DNA of 37,074 nt from Hyphochytrium catenoides (taxonomy: Eukaryota > Sar > Hyphochytriomycetes > Hyphochytriales > Hyphochytriaceae), in assembly GCA_900088475.1 (NCBI GenBank), contig FLMG01004558.1:1-37074 (forward strand), in the 5' to 3' direction. Made by a program: the position numbers and the translations under genes. The notes beneath the pieces are model-generated. The model was not told where the DNA came from. It worked only from the letters and a program-made list of their open reading frames with translations, and did not search any database. Below are positions 10,478-22,321 of this stretch, in pieces (the stretch's first letter is position 1; each line of letters begins with the position of its first letter).

Positions 10478-13400
10478 ATGGAGGGGCAAAAGGTGCGTTT
10501 TACGCGATGTGGAGCTCTCCTGCCCCTGGCTACGCCTGGATTTGCTCTAACTTTACTTTGCCAGAGGCTTCCCTATCTTTGCCGGCGCTTCCCCTAACTT
10601 GAAAACTTACCTCTGTCTATCCTCATATACTTCCTCTCATTGGGCACCGTCTTTTCTCTAGGTTTACGTTCCGGACAAGGAGCACATCTGGCTCCCAGCC
10701 GTGGTGGTTAGCTTTTCCGGCTCCAACGTCGAGGTGAAAATAGCGGACGATGGGGATGTGAAGTCCTTAGGGGAGCTGGTAGGGACCGTCAGGGAGGTTG
10801 ACCTGACGGACAAGGAGGTGGTGCAGATGATTGCCAGTCACACAGTGAGCACCGGGAGCAATGCGAAGAATTTGCCGCTTCAGAATGAGATGCGCAAAGA
10901 GACTGGCATTGATGATATGATCGATATGAATCACCTGCACGAGGCGGCTATCCTGTACAACCTTAGAAGAAGGTTCTTCAAGGGCCTGCCATGTTAGTCC
11001 ACCTCCTAGCGTGCACTCTTCTGTCCTTCGGTCGCGCTGCTGGCCCGGCTGTTGTTATTACAGCCACCTTATTTCTAGCTTGTCCGCCACTCTCTCCTGC
11101 TTGCAATCTTAACCTGGAGACCCTTCTGCTCTGGAGGCTCATCATGTAGTTGGCACGATGGATAGTACAACTTAGCGCCCCGCCCCCTTTATCCCCGGTT
11201 CTATGCCTTACCATTTTCACTTCATATCTCTTCTTTCAATGCTCTTACCTTTCCGCCGCTCTCGTCTATAGACACCTACACCGGAAAGATTTGCATAGCG
11301 GTGAACCCTTACCAGTGGCTGGATCTGTATAGCAAGGACCTAATGCACACCTATAACAATGCGGATCGGGACGGGCTCACGCCTCACGTGTACAGCACCT
11401 CTTCGGACGCTTTCTATGATATGTTTAACCACTCCACCAACCAGTCCATTCTAGTCAGTGGAGAGTCCGGAGCAGGAAAGACCGAGACGACGAAGATTAT
11501 GATGGTGAGCGAGCTGCATTGGCCTTCGCTCTAAACCCTTCGGGCTCTAAGCCGCTTGAGATGTTGCTGCCATTGGGTTTCTTCCCGTATGAGTCTTCAT
11601 TATGCGCCTTAGCAAACCGTTCTGATCTTCGGCTCTATGTAGCTTGAAGCCCTCGGCTCTAGTTTGAGGCTTGTTTATCCAATAGACTTTCTCCTTTTCT
11701 GCCGTTCTGTTCACCTACAGGCGCACTTGGCCCACCTGTCTCGCGGACATGACGCTGAGAATCAGCGCGTCATCCAGCAAGTCATTGAGGCAAATCCTCT
11801 CCTAGAATCCTTCGGTAATGCGAAGACAATCAGGAATGACAACAGTAGTCGATTTGGCAAGTTCACAGAGCTCCAATTCAATATCGAGGTAAGGGCGATG
11901 GACCTTGCAAGCCGATTGACCTGAAACCGCTTGCCTTTCCTTCTTCTCGTTCTTAATCCCTCATTTTCCTTGTTGCTGATATATCTACCGCTTTCAGAGA
12001 AGGCGTCTGATCCTCTGCTCTTATCTCTACTTCGTTTCTATGATCAGGGAGTGCTTGTTGGTGCCAAGTCCAGGACGTACTTGCTAGAAAAGAGTCGTGT
12101 GATCTATCAGGCGCCTGGGGAGAGAAACTTCCACTTCTTCTACCAGCTCCTTGCCGTGGCGGGAGACTATCCACAGTTGCAGCTGAGAGACACGACTTAC
12201 AAGCTTGTGCGAGAGGATCCCACAATTACCAAGCAGAGGTCAGAAGATTACTGCCGGAACAAGCTCCTCCTTTTGCTCTTCCGCGCTATATGTTGCCATG
12301 AGAAGCGTCTCGCCTTATACGGCCACCTTGCTCCCTTACCTGCGATTAGCCGTCTTCATACGCCTTACATCCCGTTTGTGTCTCCAGTTCTGTCAATAAG
12401 TTCAAGAAGACTTGGTCAGCTCTAGATATTGTGGGAATCTCCTCCGCAGACCGCGAGGAGATGCTGAAGGTGGTGGCTTCCGTCCTTCATGTGGGAGAGA
12501 TTGAGGTGGCCGCAAAGAATGGAGATGTGGACAGCAGCACCGTGGTCAGCACTGACCTCTTGAAGACCGTTGGAGGTAAGACTTTGATGCAGCTGCACAA
12601 TCGTCATGGCCGTTGCTGGGCGTAGCTTGCGGTGTCCACAAGAAGGGCTGGTGACGAATAACTAGGTTCACCTGCTAGAGATGAGGGGTGAAATTCCTGC
12701 GGTTGGAAGAGGCCTAAAGGTTAGTCACGAGATGTGACGGTCGTATGTCTGACTACTTCCTGGCGGTGCAGAACTTCTGGGCTGTGACGCAGCCAGCCTT
12801 GAGAACGTCATTTGCAATCGCACTGTCGTTGTAGGGAGAGAGAAGATCAAGAAACCGATGACCGCGACGCAGGTATATGTTTTCCTTATCTCATTACAAT
12901 GTTCCCGCTGCGGCCTACCTGTTATTGTTCCCTTGCAGTGACCTCTCGTTAGGTCTTGTTCCCTTCTCCCGCTAACCGTCTGTTGATATTTGGAAGTATC
13001 CCTATCGTCCTACTTTTAGACACCCTCTTCGGCATTACATCTCCCAATTCTAAGGACCTCTTCCCTCTTTTTCCTCTCGCTCCCCTTCCCTTCCCGCATC
13101 ATTGTTCACTTCCTTCTTATAAAGGCGGCGGATACGCGTGATGCCTTGGCAAAGGCTTTGTACGCCAAACTCTTTGACTGGCTAGTAAGCAAAGTTAACG
13201 ACCTAATCAGTGCAAAGAGAGGGGCAAAGCAGCACGTAGGCATCTTGGATATCTTTGGCTTCGAGCATTTTGAGCAGAATTCCTTCGAGCAGTTCTGTAT
13301 CAACTATGCAAATGAAAAGCTGCAGCAAAAGGTAAGCGCGGTTCGAGAGGGAGAGCAAGTGAAGGCTCTGCAGTATCATCGCGGGCTGGACGTGGCGCGT

Positions 13401-16400
13401 GTGTGTCTCTGAGACTGTGCAGATGGGTGAGCGATTGCCCGTGCCAACGACAATCCTTACGTTCTCTTCCGCTTGCAGTTCACTCAGGATGTGCTAAAGA
13501 CTATTCAGGAGGAGTACGAGGAGGAAGGCATCTCTTGGGACCACGTCGAGTTTGCTGATAATCAAGATGTGCTGGACATGATTGAGGGCAGACTTGGAGT
13601 TATCTCAATGCTTAATGAGGAGGCACTGCTCCAAAGAGGAACAGACCAGGCCTTTGCGCATAAGCTTGCCACTGTCATGAGTGAAAACCCTCTGTTTACC
13701 GTCCCAAGGTGAGAGATAGTTGTTAAGAGAAACAAGTGGAGACGGTATGCTAAGTTTGATTTTACTTTAGACTGGACAAATGTGCCTTCACTGTGGCTCA
13801 TTATGCTGGGAAGGTTCAGTACAACGCCCGTGGGTTCTTGGAGAAGCATCGTGATAGCTTGTTGCCAGACGTGGAAGAATTGATGGTCGCTTCGAGCAAC
13901 CGCCTGGTGTCTGCCATCTTCAAGCTCAAGAGCGAAGGCAAGCCAGAGTGTCCTGTCTGTCTCTCTCTCTCTCTGTCTGCGTCCTCACTTGCATTTTGTC
14001 AGCCATATAGCGGCCCGGTCTCTTGGATTGTCCTCATGTAGCCGGTCCACCCGATGTCTCTTTTTTCTTGACCTTGCGCCTCCTCCACGTTATCTTGGGC
14101 CTCAACTATAAGGATAATCTTCCTTCCCTTTTTTAACTGGTGCCTGATCGTCCTGTGTTAAAGCAGATGATACCAGTAAGGGCCGCTCCAAGGGTCAACT
14201 GCTCGCCACCACTGTCGCCACCCAGTTTAAGAACAACCTCTCGGAGCTGATGGCCAAGATCAGCGCCACTAACGTCTATTACGTGCGCTGCATCAAACCG
14301 AACTCACTGAAGAGCCCAGACGATTTTGAGCATCCGAGTGTGATCAACCAGCTCAGGTGCGCAGGAGTGGTTGAAGCCATCCGGGTCAGCAGATCAGCAT
14401 ATCCAAACTCTATGCCGCACAACGATGCCCTTATGAGCTTTGCAATGCTAGCTCCTGGGGGAATGAAGTGAGTTACACTAAGCAACCTCCATGTTTCTCT
14501 CTCTTTCTCTCTGTTTCTCTCTCTCTCTATTTCTCTCTCTCTCTCTATTTCTCTCTCTCTCTCGTCCTTTATGTCTCTCTGTGTCAAACTTTTCTTTTGT
14601 CTCATTCCACCAAACTCTTGCCATCCCTTGTACTCTGGCTGTCTCCTCGTGTCAACAACTCTTTGTTCTGCTGGCTTTCCCCTACATCTGTCCTCACATG
14701 GACTGGACTGTCTGCCACTTGTCATCTTTTATAGAGCATTGGAGGAGGCACGTCAGGCTGTGGATCAGAAGGGACACCTTCACCAGCTTATGGTGACGCT
14801 TCTTCCTGGTAAAATGGCAGCTCAACAGGGTTATCATATGCTTCATGCCTAACTGCAGCGCTGCGTCACTACTATATTCGCAGGGAGAGATATTATTGAC
14901 TTCCAGGTGGGAAGGACTAAAATCTACTTCCGGGAGGGAGTGCTGGAGGCGTTAGAGATAAGGTGAGCCCTAGCGAAACTCCATTGCCGCCCTTCGGCTA
15001 CCTCTACCTCTTTCTTTCTCTAGCCACTACTTCTTTCTCATAACTCCTAGCTCCTGTGGGTCTCCGTGAGCGTTGGCAAACACTATGCCGCTTGTGGCAA
15101 CTTCTTCACATGCAAACTTCCATTCCCCCGGCTGACACGCGGAATGTCATACCTGCAGGAGAGGAGAGGCCCTTAAGGCCAAGGCAGTGCTCATCCAGAA
15201 GGTAAGCAGTGAGAGTATGACATGGAATTTGAAGTGAGAGACTTTGACCTCGTTCCCTCCTGGCATTCTCCATATTCCCAGATTATCCGCGGCTATGTCT
15301 ACCGCCAACGATTTCTACGGATGCGCCGTGCTACATGCAAGATTCAAGCAACATATCGTATGCATTATACCCGCAAGCGCTACAAGGCAACGATCAGAGG
15401 GTTCACCAGGTACGTGAAAGCGTGAGACTGATAGGCAGAGGGAGCACGTGCCCGAGAACGATCAGCAGCGACTAGAGAACCCAGTAGAGATTGGGTGGAG
15501 CCAGATGTCCCGTAGGAAAGGGATCATCAAGGGTCAAACGGCGACGACAGAGCAACCTGTACCTGGCTCTACCCATGCAAAGAGAGAACCTAGGATATAG
15601 AGGTTTTAAAGCGCGAAGTGTACCAGAGGTAGTGGGCGAAGTGGGTGCAGAAGAGTAGAACTTGAAGGGAAGGGAACTAACGAAGTGCTGACCTGATTCT
15701 TCTTTCTTTGCTGTCTTCTCCAGACTGCAAGCCGTATATCGCGGACGCAAAGCCCGCCGGCTGTACTATGAGATGCGCATGAGGAGGCTTGCCTCCTTGG
15801 TGCAAGCATTCTTCAAAGCTGTCACCTTCAGAAAGAGGTTCTTGGTAGGCCATTGAACCCAATATCTTCGAACACAGTCTTCCTAGTTCACTCCGCCGCA
15901 CTTTCCTCTTGGCTCCCTCTGTGGTGTGGTCTCTTAGGGCTTGTTCCCAGCGTAGTGTCGGAATCTCTGTTGCCATGGCTCCACATATCTCTATCTCAGT
16001 GTATTCTCCTCACTTCTTATAGCAAAAACGCCGTGCGTGCATCAAGATCCAGTCCCAATGGAGAAGGGTCATGGCGACCAGAAAGGTGGAGGTCGTAAGG
16101 AAGGATAGAGAAGAAGAGAAAGTCCGCAAGCAAAAGGTAATGGGGCTTCCCGATTCTCGGACCGTCCTCGGGCCCCTTTTCTCTTTTTGAATGTTGGGTT
16201 CGATCTTCTTGCTTCTTCGCTTAACACTGTCCTCTTGCTCCTCAGCTTGAGAACCTCAAGAATGCTCTTAAGTACACCGCAGCTCCTCAGACTGCTGCTG
16301 GCAAGGGCTTGGGGCCAGTCAGTCCGCCCATTGTAGAGGGATCCGCAGCAATTCTTGAGGTAAGTAGCTCAGGCCCCCACGACCGTAGCTTTGCCTTAGT

Positions 16401-18782
16401 CCGCAGATCAACCTTCGACCTATCCATTTGCCTGTGACCCAGCCTTAGGCCTCAACGGTCTCTTCCATGCCATCGGTTGGCACAGTTCCCTTCCCTCCTC
16501 GTTTCCCTTTCGTTGGAGTGCGCATGTCGGGGTGCAGTTGGCTTGACTAACGCCCATTTATTTCCTCCTCTTAGGAGCTTGAGAACGAGAACTCTCAGTT
16601 GAAGAAGCAGGTGGAGGAGCTCCAGCAACAGCTGTCAAAGATGAGAGAAGAGAACGGGAAGCTCCGAGAATGGCAGAAGAGCAAGGCTGTGGATGAGAGT
16701 GTCAAGCAGATGAGCAGGAAGCAGCAGGAGGGCAAGGACGCAGCGTATGCCGATGCGGTTGAGAAGCAGTATGAGTCCCTCAGATCCTTCTTGGTTGAGA
16801 GGTTCAAGCTTCCCACCGACGCTGGCACTCCTGCACGGTACGAACAGCGCGTCAACAAGCTTGAGAAGCAAGGTAAGAACGCCAACCAACCGGCAGAATC
16901 TGCTGTCCTTGTGCCAATCTAATGGTTTTTCTATGTCCGTCTCTCCATTCCTCGCTTCCTCTTTACACGTCAACCTTCTGGAAAAGGAGGTTCTCGAACG
17001 GACGTCAATGACGGTGAACGGCTTAGCGAGAGCAAGCTGCAGAGAGATCGCTCCATCTCTAAGGTCGGTCTAATTTCTCGTTTCTCTAGTGATCCCTCAA
17101 CGGTATCTGACTCTTGCTGCGTTCCTTTCTGTAGACCACTCCTGCGACCCCTGGAGACGTTCTTGAGCCCTCAGGGAACGCTGACGAGGACAAAATTCGC
17201 TCAGAAGTCCTCGCAGTAAGTAGATTGCCTCCTGATGTGGAGCAACAAAGATGTTGACTTTTACTATTGCAGCACTTGCGCAAGGGCGAGAGATCTCTGG
17301 CCCGTGCCAAGCAGCAGGCAGGACCTTCGCATACCAGGAGGATTAGAGATCAGTGGGAAGAGATCACGAACTTCCCGCCACCCATGGAGTACAGGTTAGC
17401 TCGTGTTAACTTCTCCATGTGTCTCTCTCTTTGTGCCACATCCTTATCCTCTCCTTTGTCCCTACGTCTTTTCGCCACTCTTTTGCTTGCAACTAACCCC
17501 TGTGCCTATTCTCAGCTTGGGCTCAGTCCCATGGAAGAGGCTGCTGACGGATTGGGCACAAGGAAACCCGAAGAAGCTCGACTACATGACCAGGTACAGA
17601 TTCTCCTTCAGTCATTCCTGGGTCTTGTTGGCACTGCGTCCGTCTATCTTCTTTCTCTCTCTTTCTCTACCACTCTTTGTCACGCTTTCTGCAAGCTCGC
17701 CTTAGGACTCCTCGTTCCCCGCTTTGAAGTGGTTTTCCTTCGCTCTTCATTGTCGTTGCGTTCCACTCCCCGCGGCTATTGTAACTTTATTACTATGGCG
17801 CTGGTTGGTAGAAGATGGAGGGCAACTGCCCGATTTAGCCGCTTTAAAGATCTCTGCTTCAGTTTGCCCTACATGTCGCTCACTCTCTGCCCTGTCCCTT
17901 CTTACAGATGGCTCAAGAATGTACTCGATGGGGCTCCAATCCCCAACCCTCACTTCCCTATGGGCGTGGAGCTGAAGAGTGTGACGCCGATGATGCTGGA
18001 CGGCTTCATTCAGCTCGTCATCCCCAAGCTGGCGGAGAGGAGGGACATTAGGGTCCATGTACACACCAAGGAGTTCATCGGAACGAGCATGAGAATCACC
18101 CTTACCAAGAGAGAGGGTAGGCCGTGCCTATTCCCTGTTTTTCGTCTGTGTACCTGTACTAACGGCTAATGCTGGTGCTCTTTTTTCTGCCTCCTGGGTA
18201 ACAGGTGGTCGCGTGGGAGACGAGTCCGTGCCAGCTTCTGCTCTGCCGTCAGCTGCTCGAATGACTACTTTGCTCGGCCAGAACAGTCAGTCCGATATGC
18301 TAGGCATTGACGATGTACGTCCTGCTTACCTTTCTCCATCGCTTGCACTAGCGCTCCCGTCTATTCATTTCGTGCTCACTCACACGCCACAGGGCAAGGA
18401 AGAAGGTTCACGCCAGAGCTTCATCTCTCTCTCACGGAAGCATACGGCGGGATCTCGAGGCAGTGGAGACGGAAGCAGCCNNNNNNNNNNNNNNNNNNNN
18501 NNNNNNNNNNNNNNNNNNNNNNNNGTCTTACTTCCTGTTTTGCATTGTTCCCTGGCGATTTCTCTCACTTGGTTCCAACTAATTATCTCTCAACTGCAGT
18601 CCGGTCCGCCCAGCTCCCGTGGCGGTAGCGCGAGCTCAAGCTTCTCTAATGGCAGCTCTTTCTCAATGCGAGAAACTGGCTCCATTGACGACGGGTCGGA
18701 GCCCTCTAGAAAATCAGATCTCAAGGAGAAAAAGTCTAGTCGGCTTTCCATTTTCAGTAGGCGGAAGAAGGAAGGGCCATGA
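10478..18782 (+). CDS. Unconventional myosin heavy chain with SH3-like domain, motor, five IQ motifs, coiled coil and unrecognised tail
   Basis: Exons: 10478-10492, 10662-10992, 11272-11504, 11721-11888, 12048-12238, 12388-12575, 12772-12872, 13125-13331, 13479-13708, 13771-13937, 14167-14467, 14735-14808, 14884-14962, 15159-15201, 15282-15409, 15724-15844, 16023-16136, 16246-16359, 16575-16872, 16987-17063, 17135-17215, 17273-17394, 17516-17593, 17908-18116, 18205-18314, 18393 to the gap, 18600-18782. About 1350 residues. Order: SH3-like ([13 protein letters not shown]), motor with P-loop [10 protein letters not shown], switch [11 protein letters not shown], switch [12 protein letters not shown] and SH1 region [11 protein letters not shown], then IQ motifs ([55 protein letters not shown]), a coiled coil from 16575, a compact C-terminal region and a Ser-rich basic end. 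It should be an actin-based transport motor binding calmodulin-like light chains. The architecture resembles class V, but no DIL domain is seen. Intron 10 has a GC donor. Glu lies 16 residues before DALAK (TEDS site). Confidence 0.93.
13938..14166 (+). other. GC-AG intron in the myosin gene
   Basis: The donor is GAAG|GCAAGC and the acceptor AAAGCAG|AT. Only this join keeps the frame from FKLKSE into [11 protein letters not shown]; the nearby GT at 13944 gives a stop immediately after splicing. Confidence 0.8.
14491..14580 (+). repeat. CT simple repeat in myosin intron 11
   Basis: Repeated CTCTCTCTATTT and CT blocks lie just inside the intron 14468-14734. They produce Ser/Leu-rich shadow frames. 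Confidence 0.85.
18481..18524. other. Assembly gap (44 Ns) in myosin exon 26
   Basis: A run of N interrupts the exon that begins at 18393 ([10 protein letters not shown]...). The 3' end of this exon and its donor are not visible. The next exon starts at 18600 after an AACTGCAG acceptor. Confidence 0.95.
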
Positions 18783-19201
18783 GCCATGAGTGAGTGACAT
18801 TAGGAGACAGAAAGGATCCGCTGTGAGAGCAGAGGGGACAGTAGGTTCCCCTTGTGCACTTCCCCGTGGTCCGGTTCAAAGTCGTAGAGATGCAGCTTCA
18901 AGGGTACACTGCCTGTTCAAAGTTTAATCAACTCATCATATTCTACGTTCATCCCTTCCCTTCGCCATGTGTGTCACTCAGTGAAACTATCTGTGAGGGC
19001 ATCTCAGAACTCGGTCTCTCTGACCCTTTCACCTCGCTCTGCATGGAAAGCGGCAGCAGGGAAGACGACGGGGAACTATAGGAATTTTAAACATTATTTA
19101 ACTTGTAAATACCTCTGCTCGGAGGTTATCGGCGATGTGGGAGAAGACGCAGGGAGAGCTCAACGTAGCCCTCTATCCTATGCACAAAAGAGACAATTCA
19201 T
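18783..19201. other. Convergent 3' intergenic region, myosin and secreted protein
   Basis: No coding sequence is supported. It should hold both 3' UTRs. No canonical AATAAA is evident on either strand, so poly(A) signals may be variant. Confidence 0.5.
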
Positions 19202-20632
19202 CTACAGAGCGGCCTGCATGGCCGTAGCAGCTACTAGCACCATTACTGCACCCAGCACTGACACTGACTCGGCGCCTGACTTAGCGCCACTGCCACTGCC
19301 ATCGCCGCCATCTGAGGAGGAATCCGAATCGCTGGCAGAATCGCCATTACCACCGGTTGGCTTATCCTTTGGCTTCTCGGGCTGAGGAACAGGTGGAATG
19401 GTGAGCGATGGGTACTGGAATCCTGCAGGGACGGTCTCACAGAGACCGGGAGGCGTATTGTCTGTGCATTTCTCACAAATTTGCTGGTCATTGCGGAAGC
19501 ACTTGACCTTACTGCAAGCAAGAGTTGTCTCATAGCACTTCGGGTTCTTCTTTCGTAACGTTGCAGCGTCTATCATTGGGATGTTGTTAGGATGGAGAGT
19601 GGTGTTAGAGTAGTACTCAATGGCAAGCTCCGCTCGCCTGGTGTTAGCCTCGGGATCTGAGGCGTTCTCCCAGAACTTGAAACCACCAGTCGTCGAGCAG
19701 ACATCCCCGTTGCATTGCCTTGAGAAGAAGACGCCCTTGTACTCGTTCTCCTTGTCCATGCAGAACTTCATATAGTCTGCGGTCGCATTGTCCGACTTGT
19801 ACTTTGGTTTGCCCGTTTGTGGGTCCACGATATCGTACATGCCCACAAGGCCGTTGATGTCGATGAGGCCCATTGTCCTATAGTTCCAGGTACAAGTTAT
19901 GCCGTCAGGAGTACCCTCGGGAGTGCCATAAGCTCCCTTGCACAGTCCATTCTTGAGTCCCTGGCAGATAGGCGCCTTCTTGTAGGCAAAGGTGTTGGTG
20001 GTACAGTCTGCAGGTAGAGCGAACCACCAGTTCTTAGGGTACTTGGCCTTGATCCCTTCAAACTTCCACGCTCCAATGTATGGGCCTAGTGGAGGGTTGT
20101 CCATGCCCACAGTGCCGTCATCCTTCAGAGGCTTACTGCTGAAGTTCCCAAACTTTTCTTGGGTCAGTTTCTGAGAGGCGTAACTTCCGTTCCATAGCTG
20201 AGGACCCCAGTTCTGTCCAGGAGTGACAGCTCCACCATCAATGGCATAATAGCGGCCATACTCGAACGGTGTCTCATAAGCAGGAGGGCTGTTATTATAA
20301 TAAGCTAGAGCAGCGTTGGGTTGCACCATTTGGACTTCATAGAAGACGATGAGATTGGCGTTGGAACGTCGCACACAAGGCTCCGCGAGGGCATCCTCAG
20401 GGATAACTTCTTCCTGTGCGTACTGAAGGCTGCCCAGCAGGCTTGCAGTGTTTCCAGAGGAGAGATCGAACTTGGCTTGCCACTTCTTCGCGGTCTCATT
20501 GTAGACGTGGGGGTTGTTCCCCAGGAAGCGAGTGTGATACATGGTCACGACAGGCATCTTGTAGGCAGCGGCGGCCTCAGCGCCTGCCCAGCCGCTGGCC
20601 ACCATGGCCATTGCCAAGACAGCAACCTTCAT
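19202..20632 (-). CDS. Secreted cysteine-rich glycoprotein with probable GPI-anchor signal, single exon
   Basis: The frame is uninterrupted, 476 residues, ending in TAG. Residues 1-22 form a signal peptide (MKVAVLAMAMVASGWAGAEA, cleavage near AAA-Y). The mature part has 14 cysteines and six N-glycosylation sequons (Asn at about 45, 148, 163, 282, 323, 343). Residues about 417-450 form a Pro/Lys then Ser/Asp/Gly-rich low-complexity stalk, followed by small residues (GSGSGAKSG) and a hydrophobic tail (VLGAVMVLVAATAMQAAL), the layout of a GPI-attachment signal. The protein therefore probably sits on the cell surface or in the wall. No catalytic family was recognised. Conspicuous conserved-looking stretches are MPVVTMYHTRFLGNN, YETPFEYGRYYAIDGGAV and TWNYRTMGLIDINGLVG. 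It is the only clearly intronless multidomain gene here apart from the HIG1 gene. I associate it loosely with stramenopile secreted families, unverified. Confidence 0.9.
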   Translation of the reverse strand: MKVAVLAMAMVASGWAGAEAAAAYKMPVVTMYHTRFLGNNPHVYNETAKKWQAKFDLSSGNTASLLGSLQYAQEEVIPEDALAEPCVRRSNANLIVFYEVQMVQPNAALAYYNNSPPAYETPFEYGRYYAIDGGAVTPGQNWGPQLWNGSYASQKLTQEKFGNFSSKPLKDDGTVGMDNPPLGPYIGAWKFEGIKAKYPKNWWFALPADCTTNTFAYKKAPICQGLKNGLCKGAYGTPEGTPDGITCTWNYRTMGLIDINGLVGMYDIVDPQTGKPKYKSDNATADYMKFCMDKENEYKGVFFSRQCNGDVCSTTGGFKFWENASDPEANTRRAELAIEYYSNTTLHPNNIPMIDAATLRKKNPKCYETTLACSKVKCFRNDQQICEKCTDNTPPGLCETVPAGFQYPSLTIPPVPQPEKPKDKPTGGNGDSASDSDSSSDGGDGSGSGAKSGAESVSVLGAVMVLVAATAMQAAL

Positions 20633-22321
20633 GACTAATCAACAGAGGTGGGAGCTTGTAAGACGATAGCTGCTGTCAGCGGCCTGCAAAAGACAAAGTG
20701 GTCTACAAAATTATGGGTGCTCAGTCCTGTTCCAGTCTCACTTGAGCCTGCCCACAGATGAAGGAAGCTATAGCTATAACATGGAGCTCCTTACAGGTTA
20801 CAGGCTTGCCTCTTTCTTCCAGACAGAGCTTGTCTAAGTGATGGACCGTGTCTGAGAAGGTGCAGAGCTCACCAGCGATGAAAGAGAGCGAGCTAGGTTC
20901 TGCTGTGCCAGAGACTGATGAGAGTGAGAGAGAGACATGAGGTCCAATGGCCAGGCCAGGGATAGGGCAGACAGCAGACCAAAAGATTCGGATGATATAC
21001 ACCGTCGCGGCAGGAGAGTGAGTTTGACTACAATGTGAGTTTGAGGAGTTAAATGTGTAGAGAATAGAGTCTGAGTTTAGATGAGCGCTGTGGTTGAGTA
21101 TTGGTGTCAGGGTCCAGGGTCCCTTGTGATCCCATCAGAATCAAGAGAGCCAGCGTAGGATAAAGGATCTATGAATTATTATCACAAGGCTCAATGGCTT
21201 CGGGAGGTAATGGCTGAGTATTATCACCTCTACTCCTGGGGGAGCTCAGCAGCTTCTAAAATGGAGTGGGAAACAAGGAAAATTTTCAGTGTCCCACTTT
21301 TTGTCAAAACCCTAGGAACGTCAGGGACATCCTTTAGACCTTGAAAGGCCACCTCGCCTGCCTTTGTGAACTTCTAGTTTCTAGACATTTTATTAGAACT
21401 TTAGAACTAATAAGGGCCTAGAAAAACATATAATAAAGGCTCGGAGGTTGGGGCTCCGTTTATAATAAGGCCATCCTTCTTACTACTACGTTTCCTCTAC
21501 TTTCTAAATAGCAAATGATTTTGTGTGTGAGATCGGACTTTCGTCAAACAAAACTGACGAAAATTGTTTCTCGGCGATAAGAGCAGCAGGATGTTGCCAT
21601 GTAGATCCACTCTCTAGCAGCATGAGGACACCTCAGTCGTAATACAGAGGATGGAAGGCTGGGTGATTCTACTTACTCAGTTGATTCAAAGAAAAATAGC
21701 TAGGAAAGGTTCTGGCTAATAGTTCTACAAGTACCTCAGCTGTGCTTCTGTAGATCTACGAGAGCATGCAGCTGGCCAATATGTGTGGAACTGTGGATGG
21801 ACTCCTGCTATACTCTACTACTTTCGGAGGACTTACCTTCTTATGGCTGACCCAACCTTGTTTGCTTGTACCAAGACTGTTCCTCTACATGTGGAAGTTC
21901 CTCACAATGTTCCATCGTTAATATCACTCATTGATAACTGAGAGTCTAGCTAGGTTGAGAATCTTACCGCTGCACATTAACGAAAATTCTTAGTATGATC
22001 TGTATCCAGTTATCTTCCATCCCCACTTTCTGCTTCCTGCTGCTTCATCGGTCCATCATTCCAAGCACCAGAGCAGCAGTTGAAAGAGACACAGCATCAT
22101 CAGCACCATCAGCAACAGAGGATCTTTCTTCAAGCTGCTGTTGCTGCTTCTCTTTGCCCATGCATAACGAAGCTGCTGAGCTCGAGGCTATGCTAGGTCA
22201 ATTCTGCGCTAAGATAGAGTCCTTAGTCCTTTTTGGTGCCTCCGCTAGCCATGTGGGCTGATTGAATCCCCCTCTCTGCTGCCTTGTACCTTGATTGGTC
22301 TGTTTTGGCAGACGTTGAACC
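20633..22321. other. Divergent intergenic region
   Basis: This separates the secreted-protein gene (minus) from the DNA-binding protein gene (plus). No frame with plausible composition is seen. The part from about 21360 to 22000 is AT-rich. An 8-bp inverted repeat (TTTCGTCA/TGACGAAA, loop 8) lies at 21539-21562 and a 7-bp one (TTATTAG/CTAATAA) near 21390-21413; neither has support as a mobile-element end. Confidence 0.5.

Noticed and set aside
13938-13960. GT donor at GA|GTGTCC for myosin exon 10
   Set aside because: It leaves phase 2 and gives an immediate stop with either nearby acceptor; the GC donor at 13938 restores the conserved motor sequence.
17273-18116. DIL domain expected for class V myosin
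   Set aside because: The tail lacks the sequence pattern and the length of a DIL domain.
21539-21562. 8-bp inverted repeat as a mobile-element end or terminator
   Set aside because: Short, AT-rich and isolated; no matching partner, target duplication or adjacent coding unit.
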